From JBOFHT01 sp051649785 (GTDB lineage Archaea > Methanobacteriota > Methanobacteria > Methanobacteriales > Methanobacteriaceae): a stretch of DNA of 37,164 nt. Positions 25,508-34,334 of the stretch are shown here, piece by piece; position 1 is the first letter of the stretch, and every line of letters starts with the position of its first letter. The notes beneath the pieces were generated by a model. It did not search any database, was not told where the DNA came from, and was given only the letters and a program-made list of their open reading frames with translations. Location of the stretch: the NCBI GenBank assembly GCA_051649785.1, contig JBOFHT010000006.1, positions 1-37,164 of the forward strand, written 5' to 3'. The translations under genes were made by a program, and so were the position numbers.

Positions 25508-27337
25508 TTATCTTTTTCTAACAGAAACTCCTAAAATAGTTAAAAATACTAAAAATATTGCTATTATGGGTATTCCTGTTTCTTTCATCTTTGCATGGAC
25601 CTTTAAACCTTTTTTATCATCATCAGGACTAGGATTTGGATCTGGTTTAGGATTAGGATCTGGTTTAGGATTAGGGTCAGGTTTAGGATTAGGATCTGGT
25701 TTAGTATCATTATAAAAAGACACTAAAAAATCAACATCCTCATTATCACATAAAGAATTAATGAATAATGAAGTGCCATTAACACCAGCAACAATATAGG
25801 AGTATTCATAACTACGAACATCCATTCCCTCAAATAAACCAGCCGGAGTGATTATTGACTCTACAAAGTAGGGTAATAACATTTTGTCGTTATCGTCGGA
25901 AGTATTTAATTCCAATATTACTCTCAAAGTAACATTAGTCCCTTCAAATAAAGAAACATTAGTCCCTTTAACAATACTACTAATATTATTTGCGTAAACA
26001 ACTAATTGATAATGGTTAGTTAAGTTCATATCACCAATGTAGTCATGGGTGAGGTTGGTTATGTTGTTTTGACCAAACCAATTAAGATTAGCATTAGTAC
26101 CAGTAGCATTATTAACTATCGCATAAGTATTATTAACCATACGATTGTAATTAATAATAGTATCTGAACCATTTACACGAACACCATACATATTATTAAT
26201 AATATTATTAGATACAATAGTATTCCCTACACCAAGAGTATAAACTCCATATCCAGTAGACCCAGTAATATTATTAGATGAAATATTAGACTCTGAAGCC
26301 TTAACATACACCCCATAACCACTAGCATTAATATCATTACCACTAATACGATTATTCAAAGAATTCACAGGAGTTGTGGATTGCATCACAATACCATTAC
26401 TACTAGAATTAATGGTATTATTCTTAATATCATTGCTACTCATATTACCACTATTAGAAGTAAGCTGAATAGAAGTACCATTACTAGATTTAATAGTATT
26501 GTTGAGAATAGTATTATCCTCAATATTTCTAGCAGCAAAACTAATGCCCTGACCCTTAGTATCAAAAATATTATTTTTAATAGTATTATTCTTAACATCA
26601 CCATTAGTAATAGTTATTCCTGCTTTACCATTATCAGTTGTTTTAATAGTATTCCCAGATATTTCATTATCAGTTGCTTTATGATTTACAGTAATGGTTT
26701 TGAAATAGATAGCATCCCCACTTTTACTAGTAAGATTGTTATCCTTAATAGTATTATTAGTTATGTTACCTCCAAAAAGATACACCGGTGCATTATTACC
26801 CCCACTACTAGAGTTAGTTAAGTTATTAGTTACGATATTATTCCCCTGGAAAGTGTTGTTGAAAATAGTACCTACACCATTATCTACAAACTGAATACCA
26901 TAATTATTCACAGACATATTATTATTCATGATTTGAATGCCTGTAAAATTGTTACTGGATCCTCCTTTAGAAATACCTACATTGTATTTACTGATGTTAA
27001 AACCGGATATAGTAACATCTTTAATTGTTTGACCAATTGTAAATGCCGTACCAGTCCCATTTCCAATTATATTAACTACCCCATCAGCTAAAAGTGTAAC
27101 TGATTTAGTTACAGATATTGCCCCATTAAATAAGTAATCTCCTGTTTCAAATATGATTGTTGTACCATTTGTCGCACCACTTATAAGAGTGTTTATCTGG
27201 CTTAAATTCATACTGTTATTAACATTAATGTCTGTTGCACTTACACTAGGAACAATTAAAGTCAATACTAACAACATTAAAATACAAAATGGTATTTTTT
27301 TAAGAATATTTTTAGTATTTATTTTTTTATTATTCAT
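25508..27337 (-). CDS. NosD/PbH1-type beta-helix adhesin-like protein with Pro-rich spacer and anchor
   Basis: The start is ATG 27337 (609 residues), since GGAGGT sits six bases ahead; an ATG 12 bp earlier would put the ribosome site inside the gene. The signal peptide is IPFCILMLLVLTLIVPSVSA. Residues about 60-400 form a right-handed parallel beta-helix of the periplasmic copper-binding/NosD type, rich in NNTIxxN and ISGNxI motifs and unlike the GGAI repeats of its two neighbours. NLNWFGQNN near 408 parallels the NWWG motif of the second adhesin. Near the end are four DPNP(K/S)P units, a charged bridge (DDDKKGLKVHAK), then MKETGIPIIAIFLVFLTILG and a basic tail. The shared end suggests the same export and anchoring route. 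Confidence 0.88.
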   Translation of the reverse strand: MNNKKINTKNILKKIPFCILMLLVLTLIVPSVSATDINVNNSMNLSQINTLISGATNGTTIIFETGDYLFNGAISVTKSVTLLADGVVNIIGNGTGTAFTIGQTIKDVTISGFNISKYNVGISKGGSSNNFTGIQIMNNNMSVNNYGIQFVDNGVGTIFNNTFQGNNIVTNNLTNSSSGGNNAPVYLFGGNITNNTIKDNNLTSKSGDAIYFKTITVNHKATDNEISGNTIKTTDNGKAGITITNGDVKNNTIKNNIFDTKGQGISFAARNIEDNTILNNTIKSSNGTSIQLTSNSGNMSSNDIKNNTINSSSNGIVMQSTTPVNSLNNRISGNDINASGYGVYVKASESNISSNNITGSTGYGVYTLGVGNTIVSNNIINNMYGVRVNGSDTIINYNRMVNNTYAIVNNATGTNANLNWFGQNNITNLTHDYIGDMNLTNHYQLVVYANNISSIVKGTNVSLFEGTNVTLRVILELNTSDDNDKMLLPYFVESIITPAGLFEGMDVRSYEYSYIVAGVNGTSLFINSLCDNEDVDFLVSFYNDTKPDPNPKPDPNPKPDPNPKPDPNPSPDDDKKGLKVHAKMKETGIPIIAIFLVFLTILGVSVRKR

Positions 27338-27460
27338 TTCTACCTCCATGTTAAATATAAATCTATCTCAAAAAATTCTAGGTTTTTTTCAATAAGATTG
27401 AATTTTTATCGAAATTAGGCAATTCCACCCCCTTTAACCTATAATATAATATATAAAAGA

Positions 27461-27479
27461 GCGTATATAAATTTATTTC
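27461..27479 (-). promoter_or_regulatory. Probable BRE/TATA of the third adhesin-like gene
   Basis: The minus strand reads GAAATAAATTTATATACGC, a purine-rich BRE-like stretch followed by a TATA box, about 125 bp ahead of ATG 27337. The predicted leader is roughly 100 bases. Confidence 0.45.
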
Positions 27480-27573
27480 AAAATTAAACGCATATTAGGT
27501 GAGAAATATTTGCAAGTTATATACAAATTAAATGTAAATATCATATAATTATAAAAATAAAAAAACAGAAATA

Positions 27574-27685
27574 ATGAGTCATTGCCAAAAGTCTAAAAAT
27601 ATAATTTTTAGCTTGCTCAAAATCGTTAGTTTTGAAAAAAAAGGAAAACTTTTTCTAAAAAAATATCTTTTTAGCCACGACTCAT
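27574..27685 (+). mobile_element. Hairpin element (MITE-like), copy 2
   Basis: 112 bp bounded by ATGAGTCATTGCC and AGCCACGACTCAT, which are inverted copies of each other with a few mismatches. The interior is largely self-complementary (AAAAGTCTAAAAAT pairs near ATATCTTTTTAG, and TTAGTTTTGAAA and GGAAAACTTTTT lie nearer the centre). It is more diverged from copies 1 and 3 inside but keeps their ends (GCCAAAAGTC and GCCACGACTCAT). Confidence 0.65.
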
Positions 27686-28234
27686 AAAATGAAAAAAACT
27701 TAAAAAAAATTATATAAATTAGATGAATCTAAAAAACAGTATATAATAAATTATTAGCACCTAATTCAATATCTAGCTACTAATTATGATTAAATATTAT
27801 AGCACTAATGAATAATTTTTTTATTTCTAGAATTGATTTATATTTAATATAATACAAATTTTGGTACTTGTGTTTATAATAAATAAAAATGATTTATATT
27901 GAGTTTAAATGCAAAATTAATGATAAAAATAATATAAAAACCTTATTTTTTAATATTAGATTAAAAATAAGTAGTTTTAAGATAAATGCCAATACAATTA
28001 TAAAAAAAATTATTAGTTGAATTAGGTAAAACAATTAGAAGATGAAAAAATTATTCTTAGATAAAATCCTTATTTTAAGAAATAAAAGCTTTTAAATTAA
28101 TAATAATAAAAAGTATCATTTAAATTTTAATGTCTCATAATAATAGTTTCATTCAATAAATACTTTGATAGAATTGATAAAATCCAAAGAATTTTCTGAC
28201 CTTGAAAAACTTTTGATTTTTTTTATAATAACAA

Positions 28235-28342
28235 GTTGTAGTCAAAAAGATTTTGCATATCTAAAAATTTCCTTCATTTCCAAATCAAAGAATTTTAAAT
28301 GAAGTTTTGATTTAGAAATTTCGACTTTTGGCCACGACTCAT
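28235..28342 (+). mobile_element. Hairpin element (MITE-like), copy 3
   Basis: 108 bp running from GTTGTAGTCAAAAAGATTTT to TCGACTTTTGGCCACGACTC. It matches copy 1 in inverse orientation over about 105 bp and shares the right end GCCACGACTCATAA with copy 2. The ends are imperfect inverted repeats and the interior folds on itself. No open frame is present. Confidence 0.75.
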
Positions 28343-28444
28343 AACTGAAATAAAAAGAATAAATTATTACAAAAAATTATTGAAATCTTTTAGATACTCT
28401 GACATATTATATTAGTCATAATCTTCTTTAATTATACTGTTGTA

Positions 28445-28969
28445 TTATTTAGGAACAAATAGCTTAGACATATCAACATTCTCTATTTCCAGTAATTGTA
28501 TTTTCCTATTAATACCACCAGCATAACCAGTTAAGCTACCATTAGATCCAACTACTCTGTGACAGGGAATAATAATAGATATTGGATTATGACCAACTGC
28601 TCCACCAACTGCTTGGCTAGACATAGTTTCTTTATTCATTTTAACTGCAATTTCTTTTGCAATATCCCCATAGGTTATTACTTTTCCATATGGTATTTTA
28701 CACAATGTTTTCCATACTTCTTGTCTAAATTTAGTTCCAATAGGAGCTAATGGTAGCTCAGAAATATCTGGCTTTTCTCCTTTAAAATATCTATCTAACC
28801 AGTTTTTTGCAGTTTTAAATATAGGAAGGTCATCTTTTTCTGTCATTTTTATATCAAGTGTAGTTCCATGATATTTTTGCCCTTCTACCCATAAACCTAT
28901 AATGCTATTGTTATCACTTGCTATTGTTAGTTCCCCGATAGGTGATTTATAAATTGTAGAATAATACAT
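28445..28969 (-). CDS. ogt: Methylated-DNA--protein-cysteine methyltransferase
   Basis: This suicide repair protein takes the alkyl group from O6-alkylguanine onto its own cysteine. The active site IPCHRVVG gives C136 and H137. The arginine-finger helix-turn-helix region (IPYGKVITYGDIA, AVGGAVGHNP) and the C-terminal GYAGGINRKIQLLEIE are complete. At 174 residues it is the normal Ogt size. The start lacks a ribosome site. A TATA-like stretch inside the repeat head at 28975-29012 is about 25-30 bp upstream, so the mRNA may be leaderless. Confidence 0.95.
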   Translation of the reverse strand: MYYSTIYKSPIGELTIASDNNSIIGLWVEGQKYHGTTLDIKMTEKDDLPIFKTAKNWLDRYFKGEKPDISELPLAPIGTKFRQEVWKTLCKIPYGKVITYGDIAKEIAVKMNKETMSSQAVGGAVGHNPISIIIPCHRVVGSNGSLTGYAGGINRKIQLLEIENVDMSKLFVPK

Positions 28970-28974
28970 ATATT

Positions 28975-29012
28975 AATGTGTGTTTTTATTAATTAATATA
29001 TTTTACTAATAA
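28975..29012 (+). repeat. Dispersed tRNA-tail repeat, head only (copy E)
   Basis: The 38 bp AATGTGTGTTTTTATTAATT through TTTACTAAT match the heads of copies A and C, with no tRNA-like part or tail after them. On the minus strand the block contains AAAATATATTAATTAAT, placed where the TATA box of ogt is expected. Confidence 0.7.
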
Positions 29013-29055
29013 TACAAAAAAGAATACAAAGGCATCGAATTAAAATATTAAATAA

Positions 29056-29224
29056 ATAAAAATAAAAAATCAATTAAAATAATAAATTAAAATAATAATA
29101 ATACTAAAAAATTAAAATAATAAAAATAAAATGAGAATTTCATAAAAATAAAAAATCAATTAAAATAATAAATTAAAATAATAATACAAAAAATTAAAAT
29201 AATAAAAATAAAATGAGAATTTCA
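29056..29224. repeat. 86-bp tandem duplication upstream of the symporter gene
   Basis: Two copies, beginning at 29056 and 29142, share ATAAAAATAAAAAATCAATT through TAATAAAAATAAAATGAGAA to TTTCA, with a gap of about four bases in the second. It lies about 110 bp upstream of the symporter start; the symporter promoter is probably in the following stretch (29235-29275). Confidence 0.82.
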
Positions 29225-29331
29225 AATAACAAAATTTATTTATAGTTAAATTTAATTTATAAATATAATAATATACTATTTTAATATCATTATTATAAAT
29301 TAAGTTTAATTAGGCAAAAGGGAGTTTATAA

Positions 29332-30981
29332 ATGAATTTAATAGTTTTAATTGCAGTTTTTCTAGTTTATTTCATACTAGTGGGTTTTGTAGGATACCTT
29401 GCATGGAAAAAAACAAAATCATCTGAGGATTTTCTTATTGCAGGGCGTGAAACACACCCATATATTATGGCATTAAGTTATGGGGCTACTTTTATTAGTA
29501 CAGCCGCCATTGTTGGATTTGGAGGAGTGGCGGGAGAATTTGGTCTCGGAATACTTTGGCTACCTTTTTTAAATATTTTTGTAGGAATATTTATTGCATT
29601 TGCATTTTTAGGAAAAAGAACCCGTCAAATGGGACACAACTTAGGTTCTATGACATTCCCCGAGTTTCTATCTAGTAGATTCGATAGTAAATTTATCCAA
29701 TACTTTAGTGGACTTTTAATATTTTTAGCTATGCCTCTTTATGCAGCAGTGGTTCTTATTGGAGCTGGAAGGTTTATGGAAACAGCTCTTTCAATTGATT
29801 TTACACTAGCTATTCTTATTTTGTCTATAATTGTACTGGCTTATGTATTCTTTGGAGGAATTAAAGGTGTTATGTACACCGATGCTCTTCAAGGAACTAT
29901 AATGTTTTTAGCTATGATATTCTTACTTATATTTACTTACTGGATGTTTGGTGGTATAGAACAAGCTCATACTGCACTAGCTAACTTAACTTCCCAATTC
30001 CCTGCAACTTCAGCCGCCTTAGGAGGAACAGGTTGGACAAGTTTCCCTACATTAAATAGCCCATTTTGGTGGACTTTAGTTTCAACAATTATTATTGGTG
30101 TAGGTATTGGAGTTTTAGCTCAACCACAATTAGCTGTTAGGTTCATGACAGTTAAATCTAATAAAGAACTTAATAGAGGAGTTCTAATGGGTGGTATTTT
30201 TATTGCAGTAATGACTGGAACTGCCTATATTGTCGGAGCAATGTCTAATGTTTATTTCTTTAATGAATTAGGCCTTGTAGCTGTTAATGCTGTTTCAGGA
30301 AATGTAGATAAGATTATACCAACATTTATATCTTCAGCACTTCCAGAATGGTTTATATATGTATTTTTATTGTCATTATTAGCTGCATCAATGTCTACAT
30401 TAAGTTCCCAGTACCATACTCAAGGAACTGCATTAGGCAGAGATATTTACAAGCATTTTAAAGAAAGAAAAGCAAATAAAGCAGCAAAAAGTGAGAATAA
30501 TAATACAGAGCAGTCTATAATTGAGGATAAAACAGAAACTAGTTCAGTTCTTCCTACTCGAATCAGTATTGTCATAGCAGTTGTTATGGCATTTATATTA
30601 AGCTTAATTTTGCCTGGAAGTATTATTGCATTAGGAACATCACTATTCTTTGGTATTTGTGCAGCTGCATTTTTATCAGTGTATGTAGCAGCATTATATT
30701 GGAAAAGAGCTACACGTGAAGGAGCTATTGCAGGAATTGTTTCAGGAACAATAGTTAGTTTATTCTGGCTATTATTTGCATTTAAAAAAACAGCAATCCC
30801 TTTAGGAATAAGCAAGTTAATTACAGGTCAGCCCCTTTTATTTACATCAATGCCTTGGCCAGCTATTGATGCAATAATTATAGCTGTTCCAGTATCTTTA
30901 ATATTTACAGTTGTAGTATCATTGATTAGTAAACCAATGGAAAAAGAACATGTTGATAAATGCTATAAAGGAATTAAATAG
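29332..30981 (+). CDS. Sodium:solute symporter (SSS family) permease
   Basis: A 549-residue, highly hydrophobic permease of the SSS family (PutP, PanF and MctP are relatives), with about 13 membrane segments. The N-terminus shows the typical SSEDFLIAGRETHPYIMALSYGATFISTAAIVGFGG region at 31-66 (in pieces SSEDFLIAGRE and FISTAAIVGFGG), and helix 5-6 has FFGGIKGVMYTDALQG. A hydrophilic Lys/Asn/Glu loop lies near 377-405. The substrate cannot be told; monocarboxylates, pantothenate or proline are candidates. A GGGAG site precedes the ATG. The small gene 61 bp downstream probably encodes a partner subunit. Confidence 0.93.
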   Translation: MNLIVLIAVFLVYFILVGFVGYLAWKKTKSSEDFLIAGRETHPYIMALSYGATFISTAAIVGFGGVAGEFGLGILWLPFLNIFVGIFIAFAFLGKRTRQMGHNLGSMTFPEFLSSRFDSKFIQYFSGLLIFLAMPLYAAVVLIGAGRFMETALSIDFTLAILILSIIVLAYVFFGGIKGVMYTDALQGTIMFLAMIFLLIFTYWMFGGIEQAHTALANLTSQFPATSAALGGTGWTSFPTLNSPFWWTLVSTIIIGVGIGVLAQPQLAVRFMTVKSNKELNRGVLMGGIFIAVMTGTAYIVGAMSNVYFFNELGLVAVNAVSGNVDKIIPTFISSALPEWFIYVFLLSLLAASMSTLSSQYHTQGTALGRDIYKHFKERKANKAAKSENNNTEQSIIEDKTETSSVLPTRISIVIAVVMAFILSLILPGSIIALGTSLFFGICAAAFLSVYVAALYWKRATREGAIAGIVSGTIVSLFWLLFAFKKTAIPLGISKLITGQPLLFTSMPWPAIDAIIIAVPVSLIFTVVVSLISKPMEKEHVDKCYKGIK

Positions 30982-31042
30982 TAAATTAAATTAATGAATT
31001 ATTAAATTATTAAATATTAAACTAATTATCAAAGGTGATTAT

Positions 31043-31174
31043 ATGACATTTTTAGGAATATCAGACCCATGGGTTGCAGGATCTTACTTATTTTTAATAC
31101 TTTCGACTCTACTTTGCATAGTTTATGGAATAGTCAATTGGAATAAAGGAGATGAAGAAGAAGACTTAAATTAA
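31043..31174 (+). CDS. Symporter small accessory membrane protein
   Basis: A 43-residue protein starts at ATG 31043 behind AAAGGTGAT. It opens with MTFLGISDPWVAGSYLFLIL and continues as one membrane helix (about 11-31, LFLILSTLLCIVYGI). It ends with NWNKGDEEEDLN, an acidic tail. The pattern of an xDPW start, one helix, and YGxxNWNKG is that of the tiny proteins encoded right after many SSS permeases. Position, ribosome site and composition all support a true gene. Its role is probably to assemble with or stabilise the permease. Confidence 0.85.
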   Translation: MTFLGISDPWVAGSYLFLILSTLLCIVYGIVNWNKGDEEEDLN

Positions 31175-31248
31175 TTCTCCTTTATTATTTTATATTTTTA
31201 TATTTTTTAGATCTTTTACACATACAATATATAGAATATGGTGTTTTT

Positions 31249-31776
31249 ATGACTTCAAAAAACTATTTAATACAACTTTTAAAAGATAATAACGTCATTA
31301 CATTTGGAGATTTTACTTTATCTTCTGGAAAAAAGAGTGATTATTATATTGATATGAAAAAAGCAATTACTAATCCAGAAATCCTTAAAACAGTAGCTAG
31401 ATTAATTTCAAATATGATTGTTGATGATTCAATTGATAAAATAGCAGGACCTGCATTAGGAGCAGTTCCAATAGCTACAGCAATCTCACTTGAAAGTAAA
31501 AAAGACTTATTAATGATAAGAAAGGAAAAAAAAGGTTATGGAACTTCTAAATTAATTGAAGGCCAACTAGATACTGGAGATAATGTTATTGTAGTTGAAG
31601 ATGTTACTACTACAGGAAATTCTCTTTTAAAAGCTATAAAAGCAATAAAAAGCGAAGAAGGAGTTGTTAAAAGAGCTTTTGTTATTGTAGATAGAGAAGA
31701 TGGTGCAGTTGAATCATTTGCAAAAGAAGGAATAACTTTAGAACCATTAATATCAGTTAGTGAATTTATGAATTAG
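31249..31776 (+). CDS. pyrE: Orotate phosphoribosyltransferase
   Basis: PyrE joins orotate to phosphoribosyl pyrophosphate, giving OMP in pyrimidine synthesis. The 175-residue length matches archaeal forms. FTLSSGKKSDYYIDMKKAIT is the N-terminal substrate block, GPALGAVPIATAISL the family block, and VIVVEDVTTTGNSLLKAIK (near 112-130) the PRPP loop. It follows the symporter pair on the same strand by 74 bp, through a T-rich stretch that may end the upstream transcript. It converges on moaB. Confidence 0.96.
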   Translation: MTSKNYLIQLLKDNNVITFGDFTLSSGKKSDYYIDMKKAITNPEILKTVARLISNMIVDDSIDKIAGPALGAVPIATAISLESKKDLLMIRKEKKGYGTSKLIEGQLDTGDNVIVVEDVTTTGNSLLKAIKAIKSEEGVVKRAFVIVDREDGAVESFAKEGITLEPLISVSEFMN

Positions 31777-31811
31777 ATATTTATTATTAGCTTTATTAAT
31801 TAACTACATAT

Positions 31812-32360
31812 TTATTCTTTCACATGTTTAGCTAAATGTCCTAATTCATCAACAACAATAGATATAGCTAATTTAACTGCATTTGGTGACCCTGGCATTG
31901 CAAATATTAGTGTAGATTTATATATTCCAGCTCCTGCACGTGATAACATAGAACTTCCACCAATTTCTTCATAAGATTTTGCTCTAAATATCTCTCCAAA
32001 ACCTGGAAGATCTTTTTCAAATAATTTATCAAGAGTTTCAATAGTAATATCTCGCTTAGTAATCCCAGTTCCCCCCGTAGTAAAAATAGCAGTTATATTT
32101 TTACTTATCATTTCATTAATTGCTTTTTCTAATTCTTTAGGATCATCACCAATAATTGAATAAGCTTCAACATCATATTTTTCATTTAAATTATCAATTA
32201 AAATAGCTCCTGATTTATCTTCACTAAAAGCAGTTATATTAGACTCATTATTATCAGAACCAATAAAAGATTCATATTTACTATCACTTAATGTAATAAC
32301 TCCACAAGAAATCTTAACTGGAGCTTTTGACTTATGTAATTCACTAGTTTCACTTTTCAT
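31812..32360 (-). CDS. moaB: Molybdopterin adenylyltransferase-type protein, MoaB/MogA
   Basis: The protein activates molybdopterin with AMP for molybdenum or tungsten insertion, as needed by formylmethanofuran dehydrogenase in methanogens. The signature TTGGTGITKRDITIETLD lies near 94-111, and AMPGSPNAVKLA near 154-165. A short Asn/Ser/Glu-rich stretch near 36-50 is longer than usual, in a surface loop. The ATG at 32360 has an imperfect AGGATTTGG site. The 182-residue length is otherwise normal. Confidence 0.93.
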   Translation of the reverse strand: MKSETSELHKSKAPVKISCGVITLSDSKYESFIGSDNNESNITAFSEDKSGAILIDNLNEKYDVEAYSIIGDDPKELEKAINEMISKNITAIFTTGGTGITKRDITIETLDKLFEKDLPGFGEIFRAKSYEEIGGSSMLSRAGAGIYKSTLIFAMPGSPNAVKLAISIVVDELGHLAKHVKE

Positions 32361-32493
32361 TATACCAAATCCTAATATTAGTATGTTTATTGTTGTTTAT
32401 ATAATTTTATATTAGTGGGAATGAGTTTAATACTAGCACAAATATCCTATGATATTTGAGTATTATTACGTGTTAACCGCTAATAGTAATTTT

Positions 32494-32700
32494 AAACTTC
32501 TAATCTTGATATCGAGGGTTCGAATCCATCCGAATCTGTTTCAGTTTTTAATATTGAAAAATAATAAAAGGACTTGTTAAACAGAAGATAAAATACTATT
32601 TTTAATAATATGTCAAGTAAATAGAAAGCTTGATGAGTGAAAGGGACGTTTTTCAAGTAGAATATTGGTTTAAAAAGTTGGAGAGGTGAAATAAATTAAT
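32494..32700 (+). repeat. Dispersed tRNA-tail repeat, copy D (most tRNA-like)
   Basis: ACTTCTAATCTTGATATCGA followed by GGGTTCGAATCC reads like a tRNA from the anticodon loop (CTTCTAA, as in tRNA-Arg with anticodon TCT) through a consensus T-loop and into an acceptor-like end (CCGAATCTG). No matching 5' half exists upstream. The shared tail follows: TTAAACAGAAGATAAAATAC, AAGTAAATAGAAAGCTTGAT, GTTTTTCAAG, and GTTGGAGAGGTGAAATAAAT. Confidence 0.8.
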
Positions 32701-32740
32701 TTCAATATGCTAGATTAAATTTAAATTATAAATAAAATAA

Positions 32741-32785
32741 TATTAATCTTAAGATCAAAGATTTAAAATCCCATCCAAGTCCGTT
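32741..32785 (+). repeat. Dispersed tRNA-tail repeat, tRNA-like part only
   Basis: TTAATCTTAAGATCAAAGAT followed by TTAAAATCCCATCCAAGTCC is a decayed second copy of the tRNA-like segment, directly after copy D and just before the accessory genes. Confidence 0.55.
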
Positions 32786-32826
32786 TATTTGATTTGTTAA
32801 ATGGTTCAATATTTCACTTAATAATA

Positions 32827-34134
32827 TTAAGATTTTTTATATTTTTCAAATCTAATCTTTGCATATTTGTTTTCAGGTTCAATCTCTAAAATTTTTTTAT
32901 AACAGTCAATAGCATCATCATATTTTTTACATTTAAATAAACAATCTCCCTTTCCAAAAAGAGCAGACACATCATTATTGTTATTTTCTAAAACTTTATC
33001 ATGAAGATTAATAGCATCATCATATTTTTTACAACCATATAATGCGTATCCTTTAGTATTAAGAGCGTACCTATTTTTAGAATCATTTTTTAAAACTTTT
33101 TCACAGCATTTAATAGCTTCAGGAAATTTTTTAAGTTTATTTAAAGCTGATCCTTTGTTAATATGAGGATAATTATTATCACGGTCAATATCCAAAGCTT
33201 TATCAAAACACCGGATGGCGTATTCATATTTTCCACATCGATCAAAAGTAGTTCCTTTTTTAGTATAAATATTTCCATTCCTATGTTCAGATTCAGATTC
33301 AAAACCAATTTTTAATGATTTATCAAGAAATTTAATAGCATCCTTATACTCTTTCATAGAAAAATAAAAATTCCCTCTATTAAAATAAGTTTCTGCAAGA
33401 ATTTTAGAATTTTCATAATATTTCTCCATTAATTTGTCTAATTTTTCCATAAAAGAGTATATTCGTTTCACAATTTTTTCTTTTTGAGCTGTATTATTTT
33501 CTTCGTTTTTAAACTCTTTTTCCATCATATTCAAAATTTTACATTGATCTTGTATTTTCAATAATTCTCCAATTAAACCTGGATCGATGTCTAATTTTAA
33601 AATAAAGTCATATACTTTATCCCATATTTCATGATTAAATTCAACATCTTCGTGTTTACTTAGTATTAAATGTTCAATATATCTTTCACACTGCTTTAAA
33701 TTTAGATTAATAGCATGTTGAATATATTTATGTCCTTTAACATGTTCCCTATATGTTTTTCCTACTTTTTGAATTTCTTTAAAATATAATTGTAATGTAA
33801 ATACTATTGTTGAAGAAAATAGAACAAAAAGAATTTCTATCATATTATATTCCGATGTTCCAATAATGCAAAATAGGATTACAGTTATATATGTAATAAT
33901 CACAGACCATTTGACTAAATTCCTGTATATTGAGTCTATGTGAACATTTTTATATATGGAATCTTCCTTATTATCCATTATATCTTTTTCGTAATCATCA
34001 AATAATTTTGGTAAAATTGTATTCCATAATATAATGCCAATAACTAAAGCAATTACAAAGAATATGGCTAAAAGTATTAGAGTACTGTCAACAGGTACAT
34101 TGATTGGAATTGGTTCTAATAATATATCAATCAT
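32827..34134 (-). CDS. Membrane-anchored TPR-repeat protein
   Basis: A 435-residue protein with three membrane helices in the N-terminal part (about 17-38, 74-92 and 98-117) and a soluble C-terminal part of five TPR repeats (about 249-282, 288-321, 322-355, 356-389, 390-423; pattern KKYDDAIxCxxKxLExxPEN). A helical region at 140-245 links the two. The TPRs suggest a scaffold for a protein complex at the membrane; no partner or substrate can be named. The start has a GAAGGT site. It lies next to a further membrane protein and a nuclease-like gene in the same direction, but with 200-420 bp gaps, so they are probably separate transcripts. Confidence 0.8.
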   Translation of the reverse strand: MIDILLEPIPINVPVDSTLILLAIFFVIALVIGIILWNTILPKLFDDYEKDIMDNKEDSIYKNVHIDSIYRNLVKWSVIITYITVILFCIIGTSEYNMIEILFVLFSSTIVFTLQLYFKEIQKVGKTYREHVKGHKYIQHAINLNLKQCERYIEHLILSKHEDVEFNHEIWDKVYDFILKLDIDPGLIGELLKIQDQCKILNMMEKEFKNEENNTAQKEKIVKRIYSFMEKLDKLMEKYYENSKILAETYFNRGNFYFSMKEYKDAIKFLDKSLKIGFESESEHRNGNIYTKKGTTFDRCGKYEYAIRCFDKALDIDRDNNYPHINKGSALNKLKKFPEAIKCCEKVLKNDSKNRYALNTKGYALYGCKKYDDAINLHDKVLENNNNDVSALFGKGDCLFKCKKYDDAIDCYKKILEIEPENKYAKIRFEKYKKS

Positions 34135-34334
34135 TTTTCTACCTTCTTTTAATAGATATAGTTAAAATATCAGAAGTAATGCAATATCTTATTTTATTAA
34201 TTTTTTTAAACATAAATCTAATTTTATTATTCATTTTTCCAGTTATATTTTATAGTATTAACATAATTTAATTGTATTTTTAAATATTATCAAAACTGTC
34301 TTTATTAATAAATTTTCTTTATTTAGTTTAATAA

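Larger units (their letters stand above)
27338..28444. other. 1.1-kb gene-free region with two hairpin elements
   Basis: No coding region is supported. It contains the promoter of the third adhesin-like gene, hairpin elements at 27574 and 28235, and AT-rich filler between them. Confidence 0.6.

Noticed and set aside
26381..26821. Open frame of 146 codons on the plus strand
   Set aside because: It is antisense to the beta-helix repeats of the third adhesin-like gene, low in complexity (Ile, Thr, Asn, Ser), and has no ribosome site.
32494..32545. Possible complete tRNA gene
   Set aside because: The T-loop and an anticodon-like loop are present, but the anticodon stem does not pair and no 5' acceptor or D-arm partner occurs upstream. 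It is a 3' half at most.
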